A DNA stretch of 15,757 nt from Campylobacterota bacterium (GCA_003561815.1 PWVP01000093.1:1-15757); one strand, 5' to 3'; shown: positions 1 through 6,920, numbered from the stretch's first letter. Program-made: numbers and translations. Notes: a model not told the origin generated them from the letters alone.

Positions 1-128
1 ACCAGTTTCCCGAGCTGGAGTCTTACTTCGAAAGTGAGCGCTTTGGGGTGCATCTGCCCCATTTGCGGGCCTATCTGATGGAGTGGGCGAGTGATAGCGG
101 GAATTTTAAGGGGTGTTGCGTCGGCTAG
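1..128 (+). CDS. 3' end of an unrecognised protein gene (partial)
   Basis: An open frame enters from the left edge (first complete codon at base 3) and ends at a TAG at 126-128, giving 41 C-terminal residues that begin QFPELESYFESERFGVHLPH and finish with NFKGCCVG. Codon choice (CTG, GAG, GGC, GCG) fits the neighbouring genes, the other two plus-strand frames stop early, and the gene ends just before a hairpin that also closes ppa. This supports a real gene converging on ppa. The tail is rich in aromatic and acidic residues and has two adjacent cysteines three residues from the end. I do not recognise the family and assign no function. Confidence 0.55.
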   Translation, partial: QFPELESYFESERFGVHLPHLRAYLMEWASDSGNFKGCCVG

Positions 129-135
129 ATAGAGG

Positions 136-155
136 GGCCGCCTGTGGTGGCGGCC
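136..155. terminator. Hairpin between convergent genes, probable bidirectional terminator
   Basis: A perfect 7-bp inverted repeat, GGCCGCC (136-142) and GGCGGCC (149-155), encloses a 6-base loop. It lies between the stop of the leftmost gene (128) and the stop of ppa (161). Neither side has a clear T-run (the minus strand continues CCTCTATCT), so intrinsic termination is likely but not certain. Its position between two converging stops is the strongest argument. Confidence 0.55.
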
Positions 156-160
156 AGAAA

Positions 161-682
161 CTAGCCTTTGTAGGCGGCGATGGCTTCAGCGAGGATCGCT
201 TCAGCCGCTTTAGCGTCCTGAAACTCTTTGACCTTGACCCATTTGTTGGGCTCCAGGATCTTGTAGGTCTCAAAGAAGTTCTTGATGCGATCGACGGTGA
301 TTTTGGGTAGATCGTCCAGGGCGTTGACCTCATTAAACTGCGGGTCGATCTTGCTGTGCGGTACGGCGATGAGCTTCTCATCCTGTCCGGACTCATCCTC
401 CATCACCAGCACACCGATCAGGCGGCAGGGAATAACCGAGCCGGGTACAAGCGGGTACTCGCCGAGCACCAGAATGTCCGCCGGGTCGCCATCGGCTGAG
501 AGGGTGTTGGGGATAAAGCCGTAGTTGGCCGGATAGTAGACTGCTGAGAACATCACGCGATCGACAAAGACCGCACCGGAGGCTTTGTCCACTTCGTATT
601 TGATATTGGAGCCGTACGGGATTTCGATGACGGCATTGAGTTTGTCGGGGTTGGAGCCGACCGGAATTTTAGATAGATCCAT
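161..682 (-). CDS. ppa: Inorganic pyrophosphatase (family I, soluble)
   Basis: This 173-residue cytosolic enzyme hydrolyses pyrophosphate to two phosphates, pulling biosynthetic reactions such as aminoacyl-tRNA formation forward. The family I signature is present as DGDPAD (64-69), and other expected metal or phosphate ligands are in register with the E. coli enzyme: E20, K28, R42, Y54, D96, D101, Y140 and K141. The length is normal for the bacterial hexameric form. The ATG at 680-682 is preceded by an AGGGGAG ribosome site, and only 14 bases separate it from the adk stop. It is the last gene of the aspS-adk-ppa operon, which also joins the pyrophosphate-producing AspRS to the enzyme that removes that product. 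Nothing looks broken. Identification is very secure. Confidence 0.97.
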   Translation of the reverse strand: MDLSKIPVGSNPDKLNAVIEIPYGSNIKYEVDKASGAVFVDRVMFSAVYYPANYGFIPNTLSADGDPADILVLGEYPLVPGSVIPCRLIGVLVMEDESGQDEKLIAVPHSKIDPQFNEVNALDDLPKITVDRIKNFFETYKILEPNKWVKVKEFQDAKAAEAILAEAIAAYKG

Positions 683-696
683 AAGAATCTCCCCTC

Positions 697-1269
697 TTAA
701 AGTTTGGATTGAACGAAAGCGTTCATATCGGCGACGATGGTCTCGATATCGCGCTCACCGTCGATTTTGTGCAGCAGCCCTTTGGCCTCGTAGAACTTCT
801 GGATCTCTGCCAAAGGATCGGTATAGACCTTCATGCGGTTGTTGAACACCTCGACATTATCATCGGCACCGCGCGCACGGCCCAAAACGCGATCGCAGGC
901 GGTCTGTTCGCTCACCACCACTTCGATGACGCTCATGAGTTTTACCTCGTCGTCCTTGCTCAAAAGCTCATCCAGAGCGGTCATCTGCTCACCGCTGCGG
1001 GGGTAGCCGTCGATAATCACCGCCTCTTTATCGCTTCTTTTGATCGCGCCCACAATGGTAGAGACGACGATCTCTAAGGGCACAAGGTTGCCTTTGGAGA
1101 CGAAGCTATCAATCAGTTTGCCCTGTTCGCTACCGCTGGCCACCTCTTCACGCAGCAGATCGCCGGTGGAGAAGTGAACGATTTTATCCGCATTGCGCTC
1201 GGCAATCAGACTGGCGTCGGTGGTTTTACCGCTGCCAGGGGCACCAATAACAAGAAATAGCTTTTTCAT
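697..1269 (-). CDS. adk: Adenylate kinase
   Basis: The 190-residue enzyme interconverts ATP + AMP and two ADP in the cytosol. The P-loop is GAPGSGKTT (9-17). The NMP-binding segment FSTGDLLR (33-40) and the DGYPR motif (87-91, followed by E94 Q95) are intact. The LID is the short type (about 127-147, RVLGRARGADDN then NNRMKVY) and lacks the four-cysteine zinc cluster, so this is a compact, metal-free-lid enzyme as in other Campylobacterota. The ATG at 1267-1269 has an AAGGAG ribosome site about 8 bases upstream. Adk lies 26 bases after aspS and 14 before ppa, in one operon. Its AMP substrate is generated by AspRS, which makes the grouping sensible. Confidence 0.96.
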   Translation of the reverse strand: MKKLFLVIGAPGSGKTTDASLIAERNADKIVHFSTGDLLREEVASGSEQGKLIDSFVSKGNLVPLEIVVSTIVGAIKRSDKEAVIIDGYPRSGEQMTALDELLSKDDEVKLMSVIEVVVSEQTACDRVLGRARGADDNVEVFNNRMKVYTDPLAEIQKFYEAKGLLHKIDGERDIETIVADMNAFVQSKL

Positions 1270-1295
1270 CTGATGTGACTCCTTTTGGGTTTGGG

Positions 1296-3041
1296 TTATT
1301 TGGCCGGTTTGCGGATGCGCAGGTTGAGTTCGCGCAGCTGCACCTCATCGGCGGCGGCTGGCGCCTCAGCCATCATACACTGTGCCCGCTGGGTTTTTGG
1401 AAAGGCGATCACATCGCGGATGCTGCTTGAGCCGCTTAGGAGCATGATGAGCCGATCGAGCCCCAGTGCGAAGCCGCCGTGCGGTGGCGCACCGTATTTG
1501 AGCGCATCGAGCAGAAAGCCAAACTTCTCGCGCTGCTCCTCATGGCCGATGCCCAGCAGCTCAAACACCTTCTGCTGCGTCTGCTCATCGTGGATACGGA
1601 TGCTGCCGCCGCCAAGCTCGTAGCCGTTGAGCACGATGTCATAAGCGATGGACTCGATCTGCTCGACCTCTTCGCAATCGAGGCTTTTAGGGCGGGTAAA
1701 GGGGTGGTGCAGGGCGTTGACTTTGCCCTCATCGATCTCAAACATGGGGAAATCGACCACCCAGACAAAGCGGTAGCTCTTCTCATCGGCCAGCTTGAGG
1801 AGGCGCCCCAGCTCGTTGCGCAGGCGCCCCATGTAGTCCAGGACTGTCTTTTTATCCCCCGCGCCAAAGAAGATAAGATCCCCCTCCTGGGCACCGGTGC
1901 GCTCAACGATCGCCGCCTGTTCGCCTTCGCTTAAAAACTTCACGATCGGCCCTTGCAGAGCCCCCTCTTTGAGCTTGATCCATGCCAGGCCTTTAGCGCC
2001 GAATTTGGCCACAAACTCTGTGAGGCCATCGATCTCTTTGCGCGTTAGCTGCTCGCCGCCGGGAACACGCAGCGCTTTGATGCGGTTGGTGTGCGGACTC
2101 TGAGCAATCTGGGCAAAGACCTTCAGATCGGTCTGGGTGAGCAGATCGAGCACATCCACCATCGCCAGATCAAAGCGCAGATCGGGCTTGTCCGATCCGT
2201 ACTTCTCCGTCGCCTCTTTATGGGTGATGCGATCAAAGGGTAGCTGCACCTTGTGCCCTGCGGCGCGAAAGGCGGCCTCTAGCAGCTTCTCAGCAGCAGC
2301 CATGACGCCCTCCTGATCGCAGAAGCTCATCTCCACATCCACCTGGGTAAACTCCGGCTGCCGATCGGCGCGCAGATCCTCATCGCGAAAGCAGCGCGCA
2401 ATCTGGTAGTAGCGATCAAAGCCGCCCACCATCAGCAGCTGCTTAAAGAGTTGCGGCGACTGGGGCAGGGCGTAAAACTCGCCAGGATGTACCCGGCTGG
2501 GCACCAGATAGTCGCGCGCCCCTTCGGGGGTGGGGCGGGTGAGGATCGGGGTCTCCACCTCTAAAAACCCCATCTCATCCAGGGCGTTTCGCATCGCGTG
2601 GGTCACCCGTGAGCGTAGCTGAAAGATCTCGAGCATCCGGGGGCTGCGCAGATCCAGATAGCGGTAGCGAAGCCGCGTATCCTCATGGACCCGCTCATCG
2701 CCAATCTCAAAGGGCGGCGTCGCGCTGCGGTTTTCGACCCGCAGATCGGAGACGATCACCTCGATCGAGCCGGTTTTGAGCCGTGGGTTGGCCAGCCCTT
2801 CGCCCCGCTTTCGCACCCGGCCGGTGGCCACGAGAACGCACTCATCGCGTACACCGGTGGCGCTTTCGTGTGCGGCGCTGTTTTCGGTCGGATCGCACAC
2901 GAGCTGAATCAGGCCGCTGCGATCGCGTAGATCCAGAAAGATCACGCCGCCGTGATCGCGGTAGCTCGCCACCCAGCCGGCTACGGTGATCTCTTGATCG
3001 ATATGGGCCTCTGTTAAATCTGTGCAGTAATGTGTTCGCAA
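1296..3041 (-). CDS. aspS: Aspartyl-tRNA synthetase, probably non-discriminating type
   Basis: This class IIb synthetase charges tRNA-Asp. I chose the TTG at 3039-3041 (581 residues), which gives MRTHYCTDLTEAH, the usual AspRS N-terminus, and has AAAGGGA six bases upstream. A GTG at 3060-3062 would add seven residues but has no clear ribosome site. Numbered from the TTG, the anticodon-binding OB domain comes first (about 1-105). Then come PEGARDYLVPSR (172-183), QSPQ (194-197), motif 2 FRDEDLRADRQPEFTQVD (218-235), a bacterial GAD insertion (about 285-410), GGGSIR (477-482) and motif 3 GGFALGLDR (522-530). The OB-domain segment YRDHGG carries His30, the residue associated with AspRS forms that also charge tRNA-Asn, for later amidation by GatCAB. 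That specificity is an inference. It is the first gene of aspS-adk-ppa. Confidence 0.95.
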   Translation of the reverse strand: MRTHYCTDLTEAHIDQEITVAGWVASYRDHGGVIFLDLRDRSGLIQLVCDPTENSAAHESATGVRDECVLVATGRVRKRGEGLANPRLKTGSIEVIVSDLRVENRSATPPFEIGDERVHEDTRLRYRYLDLRSPRMLEIFQLRSRVTHAMRNALDEMGFLEVETPILTRPTPEGARDYLVPSRVHPGEFYALPQSPQLFKQLLMVGGFDRYYQIARCFRDEDLRADRQPEFTQVDVEMSFCDQEGVMAAAEKLLEAAFRAAGHKVQLPFDRITHKEATEKYGSDKPDLRFDLAMVDVLDLLTQTDLKVFAQIAQSPHTNRIKALRVPGGEQLTRKEIDGLTEFVAKFGAKGLAWIKLKEGALQGPIVKFLSEGEQAAIVERTGAQEGDLIFFGAGDKKTVLDYMGRLRNELGRLLKLADEKSYRFVWVVDFPMFEIDEGKVNALHHPFTRPKSLDCEEVEQIESIAYDIVLNGYELGGGSIRIHDEQTQQKVFELLGIGHEEQREKFGFLLDALKYGAPPHGGFALGLDRLIMLLSGSSSIRDVIAFPKTQRAQCMMAEAPAAADEVQLRELNLRIRKPAK

Positions 3042-3047
3042 ATTGAT

Positions 3048-3054
3048 TCCCTTT
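3048..3054 (-). promoter_or_regulatory. Ribosome binding site that selects the aspS TTG start
   Basis: Read on the minus strand this is AAAGGGA, six bases before the TTG at 3041-3039. The upstream GTG at 3062-3060 is preceded only by GAAAACGGGT. Together with the family N-terminus this favours TTG initiation. Confidence 0.7.
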
Positions 3055-3082
3055 GGTAACACCCGTTTTCAAAAGAAGCGGT

Positions 3083-3088
3083 ATTCTA
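3083..3088 (-). promoter_or_regulatory. -10 element of the aspS-adk-ppa operon
   Basis: TAGAAT on the minus strand matches the sigma70 -10 consensus at 5 of 6 positions and would start transcription near 3076, giving a leader of about 35 bases to the TTG start. No good -35 box is visible, which is common for the housekeeping sigma factor in this phylum. Confidence 0.5.
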
Positions 3089-3128
3089 GCGAAAGTTGCT
3101 TGATCGCGTCCGCTTTTCAATCGCCGGC

Positions 3129-3137
3129 TGGTAAAAT
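3129..3137 (+). promoter_or_regulatory. Extended -10 element of nadK
   Basis: TGGTAAAAT (TGn followed by TAAAAT) is an extended -10 element. It ends only eight bases before the nadK ATG, so the transcript would start within a few bases of the start codon. A clear -35 box is not visible. Confidence 0.5.
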
Positions 3138-3145
3138 GCCCCGTT

Positions 3146-4024
3146 ATGGTCAATATTTCTGAACGGATCGGTCGGGTGAAGTGTGTGGGCGTGCGGATGC
3201 GTCCCAACTCGCCTGAGCTGAAAAAATACTTTTTAGATCTCAAACTCTATCTGGATCAAAAGGGGATCGAGACGCTGCTCGATGCCGAGTCGGCGCAGAT
3301 GATCGGACTTAGGGGGGTCGATGAGCACACCCTCTATAGCCGATCGGACTTTCTCATCTCCATCGGTGGTGACGGGACGCTGATCGCACTGGCGCGGCGC
3401 AGTTTTAAGTACGAGAAGCCGATTTTGGGCGTGAATCTGGGCAATCTGGGCTTTTTGACCGATGTGCGCTCAGAGGGGATTCAGCGCTCTATCGATCGGA
3501 TAATGCGCCACGATTACCGCATCGATCGGCGGATGATTATGCAGATTAATGCCGAGATCGGGGGGCACAAGCGGGTGCTCCATGCGATCAACGATCTGGT
3601 GATTCGCCACCAGAAGATGAAGATGATCCGCATCAACCTGATGATTGACGGGGTGCTGGCCAACACCTACCACGGTGATGCGCTGATCGTCTCCACCCCT
3701 ACCGGCGCTACCGGCTACAACCTCTCAGCGGGCGGGCCGGTGGTCTTCCCCTATGCTAAAAACTTCATCTTCACCCCCATCTGCCCCCACTCGCTCACCC
3801 AGCGATCGCTGGTGTTGCCCACGCACTTTGAGATTGAGCTCACCATCGAGGAGCAGGAGGGGATACTGCTGATTGACGGACAGGATCAGATCCCCTTTAG
3901 TAAAGGTGATCGGGTCCTAATCGCGATGTCGGACTCGTTTGTCAAGATGATCCACCGCCCCGAGCGCAACTTCTTCAAGGTGATCCGCGAGAAGCTCAAC
4001 TGGGGCGAGGGGCAGGGGTTTTAG
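3146..4024 (+). CDS. nadK: NAD kinase
   Basis: This 292-residue cytosolic enzyme phosphorylates NAD to NADP. The diagnostic GGDGT motif (74-78), LGNLGFLT (98-105), the NE/D motif as N149-D150, the glycine-rich stretch with TPTGATGYNLSAGGP (184-198), TPICPHSLTQRSLVL (210-224) and DGQ (244-246) are all present in the usual order. The C-terminal NFFKVIREKLNWGE resembles the ends of Campylobacter and Helicobacter NadK. The ATG at 3146 gives ten residues before the first beta strand (VKCVGV), a normal length. No Shine-Dalgarno precedes it, and a -10-like box ends eight bases upstream, so the message may be leaderless. It is divergent from aspS. Its TAG stop overlaps the stop of the convergent barrel gene. 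In Campylobacter recN usually follows, but not here. Confidence 0.95.
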   Translation: MVNISERIGRVKCVGVRMRPNSPELKKYFLDLKLYLDQKGIETLLDAESAQMIGLRGVDEHTLYSRSDFLISIGGDGTLIALARRSFKYEKPILGVNLGNLGFLTDVRSEGIQRSIDRIMRHDYRIDRRMIMQINAEIGGHKRVLHAINDLVIRHQKMKMIRINLMIDGVLANTYHGDALIVSTPTGATGYNLSAGGPVVFPYAKNFIFTPICPHSLTQRSLVLPTHFEIELTIEEQEGILLIDGQDQIPFSKGDRVLIAMSDSFVKMIHRPERNFFKVIREKLNWGEGQGF

Positions 4025-4629
4025 CGCCAGTGGTAGCTGTACTGAAGAGCAGAGAGGGTGTCGCGATCAAACTGTGTAAAAACAAAGCCCAGGCGGTGCC
4101 GCTCTGCCAGATAGAGACCGGTCCCAAAGCTTACCGCTGGCTCAGAGTCCTCTAGCGTGGTGTCGCTCCAGCCTGTATTCACCTCAAGAGTTCCTGGCAC
4201 AGCCCAGAAGCGAACATCTGCGCCATACCCGATACCGCTATCGTCCTCCTTGGCACAGAGGCTTTGATAGCAGCGCTCAAACTCCACATAGGCCAACCCG
4301 ATGCGGGGTACCAGATCGAGCGAGCGGGTCAGGGCGACAGGAAAAGCCAGATAGTACAGGGCGCTGCTTTGGGTGATCTCTGTGTTGGGCCCACTATTGG
4401 AGAGGGCTGCAAAAGAGAGGCCCAGCACCGGGCCGGTACTAAACTGGTAAGACCCCTCCAGGGCGCCATAGGCAAACTCCTGATAGCGTTCACCAAGAAA
4501 GACAATCTCCTCATCGGGTGTGTATTGGCCAACCCCTAGCCCTAGATAGGTGTAGGGGAAGTTGCCAGAGTGTGCCAAGGCGGCTGTGAATGTCATGGCC
4601 GCCACCATCAGTGCCCGTACTGCTCTCAT
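4021..4629 (-). CDS. Small outer-membrane beta-barrel protein, function unknown
   Basis: The 202-residue product begins with a signal peptide: basic MRAVR, a hydrophobic core, and a probable cut after ALA at 19. The rest alternates polar and aromatic residues in short strands (YTYLGLGVGQY, GALEGSYQF, LYYLAFPVAL, RIGLAYVEF, IGYGADVRFW, LEVNTGW, RLGFVFTQF, LQYSYHW), as in eight- to ten-strand barrels of the OmpA/OmpW or OM-beta-brl kind. Two cysteines five residues apart (120, 125) sit in a loop and could form a disulfide. The last residue is Arg, preceded by Trp, rather than the usual terminal Phe or Trp. The ATG at 4627-4629 follows an AAGGAG site. GATC occurs only about three times, fewer than in its neighbours. 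It has its own divergent promoter. I recognise the fold class only, not a role. Confidence 0.7.
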   Translation of the reverse strand: MRAVRALMVAAMTFTAALAHSGNFPYTYLGLGVGQYTPDEEIVFLGERYQEFAYGALEGSYQFSTGPVLGLSFAALSNSGPNTEITQSSALYYLAFPVALTRSLDLVPRIGLAYVEFERCYQSLCAKEDDSGIGYGADVRFWAVPGTLEVNTGWSDTTLEDSEPAVSFGTGLYLAERHRLGFVFTQFDRDTLSALQYSYHWR

Positions 4630-4673
4630 CTTGTCTCCTTAGGACGGCTCTTTATTTTGAAGTCGCTTTTGGG

Positions 4674-4679
4674 AGTATA
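4674..4679 (-). promoter_or_regulatory. -10 element of the beta-barrel gene
   Basis: TATACT on the minus strand matches TATAAT at 5 of 6 positions. It would give a leader of about 38 bases that contains the AAGGAG ribosome site. No convincing -35 box is seen. Confidence 0.45.
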
Positions 4680-4707
4680 GATGGTCTAGTTTAAAAGGTG
4701 GCTGAAC

Positions 4708-4728
4708 CGCGAGCGCTAAAAGCTCGCG
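4708..4728. repeat. 7-bp inverted repeat at the tal promoter, possible operator
   Basis: CGCGAGC (4708-4714) and GCTCGCG (4722-4728) form a perfect inverted repeat around GCTAAAA. It ends five bases before the -10 box of tal, covering the spacer and -35 region. A further CGCGAG lies at 4763-4768 beside the tal ribosome site. The divergent gene arrangement argues against a terminator, so a regulator-binding site is plausible but unproven. Confidence 0.4.
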
Positions 4729-4730
4729 CC

Positions 4731-4739
4731 TGTTACAAT
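4731..4739 (+). promoter_or_regulatory. Extended -10 element of tal (probably tal-pilT)
   Basis: TGTTACAAT contains the TGn extension and TACAAT (5 of 6 matches to TATAAT). Initiation near 4746 would give a leader of about 30 bases ending in the GAGGA ribosome site (4766-4770) before the GTG start at 4777. Confidence 0.55.
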
Positions 4740-4776
4740 CCTCGTCTTATTATGATGTTGAACGCGAGGATATAAA

Positions 4777-5724
4777 GTGACCAATCAAACCTACTCGCTC
4801 TGGATCGACTATCTGGAGCGAAATTTCATCCATCAGGAGTTGCCCCAGCTGATGCGCTCGGGTGTGGTGGGGGCGACAAGCAACCCGGCGATCTTTAAGG
4901 AGTCGTTTCTCAGCTCGGCAGCCTACGAGACGCAGAAGGCGGGGCTTAAAAAGCGGGGTAAGGCGCTCTATGAGGCGTTGGCCATCAGTGATGTGCAGGC
5001 GGCGGCCGATGCGTTTCGCCCGCTCTATGATCGCGGAGAGGATGGCTTTGTGAGTATCGAGGTGGACCCGGCCTTCGCCCACGACGCGGTCAGTACCCTG
5101 GAGGAGGCGCGCGCACTTTATAAAAAGATCAACCGCCCCAATGTGATGATTAAGATTCCCGCCACCGAAGCGGGGGTGATCGCGATCAAAGAGCTCGCTA
5201 GAGAGCAGATCGCGGTTAACGCCACGCTGGTTTTCGGGCTGGATCAGACCCGCCGGATCCTTAAGGTGCTCGAAGGGGAGGAGACGCCGGTGGTGGTGAG
5301 TATCTTTGTGAGCCGTTTTGATAGGCTTCTAGATGGGAAACTGCCTGAGAATCTGCGGGCCAAGGCGGGCATTATGAATGCCGCAGCGCACTACAATCTG
5401 ATTGAGGCGGCGGGGCAGAAAAATATCCGCGCCCTCTTTGCCAGCACCGGTGTGAAGGGCGATCACCTCCCTGCAGACTACTATGTCACCCAGCTGGCCG
5501 CACCCCATGCGGTCAACACCGCTCCGCCACCGGCGGCTCAGGCTTACCTCCAAAGCAGCGATCGCGACCACAGGCTGCCCATCGCGCAGGAGGAGATTGA
5601 GCGTTTCTTTGCCCGGCTGGGCGATGAGGGGATCGATTTCGATCGGGTGTGCGAGGCGCTGCTAAGCGATGGGCTTGTGCAGTTTGAGAAGGCGTTTAAA
5701 GCGATCTTGAGCGCTTTTGAATAA
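4777..5724 (+). CDS. tal: Transaldolase
   Basis: Transaldolase moves a dihydroxyacetone unit between sugar phosphates in the non-oxidative pentose phosphate pathway. The 315-residue product is of the type with GATSNPAIFKESF near the N-terminus (32-44). The Schiff-base lysine is K126 in NVMIKIPAT, with NATLVFG (148-154), SIFVSRFD (175-182), FASTGVKG (221-228) and PHAVNT (243-248) completing the barrel motifs. It starts at GTG 4777, six bases after GAGGA. No ATG close upstream is in frame. The final 40 residues (EEIERFFARLGDEGIDFDRV) form the usual C-terminal helix. pilT starts 17 bases downstream. In Helicobacter pylori, tal also lies next to the rplY-pth pair, as I recall, so the placement fits the phylum even though pilT intervenes here. 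Confidence 0.93.
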   Translation: MTNQTYSLWIDYLERNFIHQELPQLMRSGVVGATSNPAIFKESFLSSAAYETQKAGLKKRGKALYEALAISDVQAAADAFRPLYDRGEDGFVSIEVDPAFAHDAVSTLEEARALYKKINRPNVMIKIPATEAGVIAIKELAREQIAVNATLVFGLDQTRRILKVLEGEETPVVVSIFVSRFDRLLDGKLPENLRAKAGIMNAAAHYNLIEAAGQKNIRALFASTGVKGDHLPADYYVTQLAAPHAVNTAPPPAAQAYLQSSDRDHRLPIAQEEIERFFARLGDEGIDFDRVCEALLSDGLVQFEKAFKAILSAFE

Positions 5725-5741
5725 CCACCAAGGAGTCTGCT

Positions 5742-6884
5742 ATGGTCAATGTCTCTGAGCTCACCTTTGAGGTGACCGATCGGGTTAAGGGGTATCTAAA
5801 AAAGCTGATTGAGCTGGGGGGCAGCGATCTGCACATCAAGGCGGGTGCCAACATCAAAGGGCGCGTCGGCGGCGAGATCGTGACCATCAGCGAGGATGAG
5901 ATGAGCCGGGCCGATGCGATCACGCTGGGCAAAGAGATGCTTCGTGGCCGCTTTAGCGAGCTGGTGGAGAATAAAGAGATTGATTTTACCTTTCAGCTGG
6001 GCGACTACCACCGCTTCCGTGCAAACGCCTTTTTCCAAAAGGACGGCCTCTCGGCGGTTTTTCGCACCATCTCCACAGAGATCCTATCAATCGAGCAGCT
6101 TGCGCTGCCGGGCGCGCTGAGTAAACTGGCCGATCAGAAGCGGGGGTTGGTGCTGGTCACCGGTGTCACCGGCAGCGGTAAATCCACCACCTTAGCAGGC
6201 ATCATCGATGCGATCAACCGCCACCATAAGAAGCATATCATCACCATCGAAGACCCCATTGAGTTTATCCATCAGGATAAGAACTGCCTGGTCAATCAGC
6301 GCAGTATCGGTGAGGATACGCTCAGCTTCTCCAATGCGCTTCGCAGTGCGCTGCGCGAAGATCCCGACATCATTCTGGTGGGGGAGATGCGCGATCTCGA
6401 GACCGTGGAGATTGCGCTGCATGCGGCGGAGACCGGCCATCTGGTGCTCTCGACGCTGCATACGATGGACACCAAAGAGACCATCAACCGTATCGTCGGG
6501 ATGTTTAGCCACGAGGAGCAAAACCGCATCCGTCTGACACTCGCCTCCACACTGGTAGGCGTCATCAGTCAGCGGCTGGTTAAAACGGTCGATGGCAAAC
6601 GGGCCGCGGCGGTGGAGATTTTGTTAAACACCCCCCGGGTGGTGGATCTGATCGCCAAAAACCGCGATGATGAGATTCGAGGTGCACTGGAGGAGGGCAA
6701 AGAGATCTACGGCACACAAACCTTCGATCAGGCGCTTTTGGATCTCTACCATAGCGGACGCATCAGCGAAGAGGACGCCCTGGCCAACGCCACCAGCCCC
6801 GATGATCTCAAGCTCAAAATCCGCGGTCTGGCTGCTCAGGCCAAAGGCCCCGACGAGACCGGCGTCATCGGCATTAAAAAATAA
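5742..6884 (+). CDS. pilT: Type IV pilus retraction ATPase, PilT core with PilU-like C-terminus
   Basis: This 380-residue secretion-type AAA motor of the PilT/PilU family acts at the inner membrane, where it powers pilus depolymerisation. The N-terminal domain has GGSDLHIKAG (26-35). The core has Walker A GVTGSGKST (141-149), the Asp box TIEDPIEF (168-175), Walker B DIILVGEMRD (209-218) and the His box HLVLSTLHT (233-241), all PilT-like. The C-terminal third differs: the PilT retraction motif AIRNLIRE is replaced by RVVDLIAK (299-306). The end, GTQTFDQALLDLY (324-336), EEDALANA (343-350) and SPDDLKLKI (352-360), closely follows PilU. The ATG at 5742 has AAGGAG upstream. It probably shares the tal promoter. 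No other pilus gene is in the window, so which pilus it serves is unknown. Confidence 0.9.
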   Translation: MVNVSELTFEVTDRVKGYLKKLIELGGSDLHIKAGANIKGRVGGEIVTISEDEMSRADAITLGKEMLRGRFSELVENKEIDFTFQLGDYHRFRANAFFQKDGLSAVFRTISTEILSIEQLALPGALSKLADQKRGLVLVTGVTGSGKSTTLAGIIDAINRHHKKHIITIEDPIEFIHQDKNCLVNQRSIGEDTLSFSNALRSALREDPDIILVGEMRDLETVEIALHAAETGHLVLSTLHTMDTKETINRIVGMFSHEEQNRIRLTLASTLVGVISQRLVKTVDGKRAAAVEILLNTPRVVDLIAKNRDDEIRGALEEGKEIYGTQTFDQALLDLYHSGRISEEDALANATSPDDLKLKIRGLAAQAKGPDETGVIGIKK

Positions 6885-6908
6885 AGCAGACTTAAACCGT
6901 TTTTTGGC

Positions 6909-6914
6909 TACAAT
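6909..6914 (+). promoter_or_regulatory. -10 element upstream of the rplY leader
   Basis: TACAAT (5 of 6 to consensus) follows a run of six Ts (6900-6905), the AT-rich upstream pattern common in this phylum. Transcription from near 6921 would give a leader of about 187 bases before rplY, far longer than the other leaders in the window. Confidence 0.55.
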
Positions 6915-6920
6915 CCGCGC

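Noticed and set aside
1479..1934. 151-residue plus-strand frame inside aspS
   Set aside because: It is antisense to the AspRS catalytic domain, whose motifs are all intact. The product has no known features.
3042..3062. GTG start at 3062 giving seven more AspRS residues
   Set aside because: It lacks a clear ribosome site, whereas the TTG at 3041 has AAAGGGA at six bases and yields the family N-terminus.
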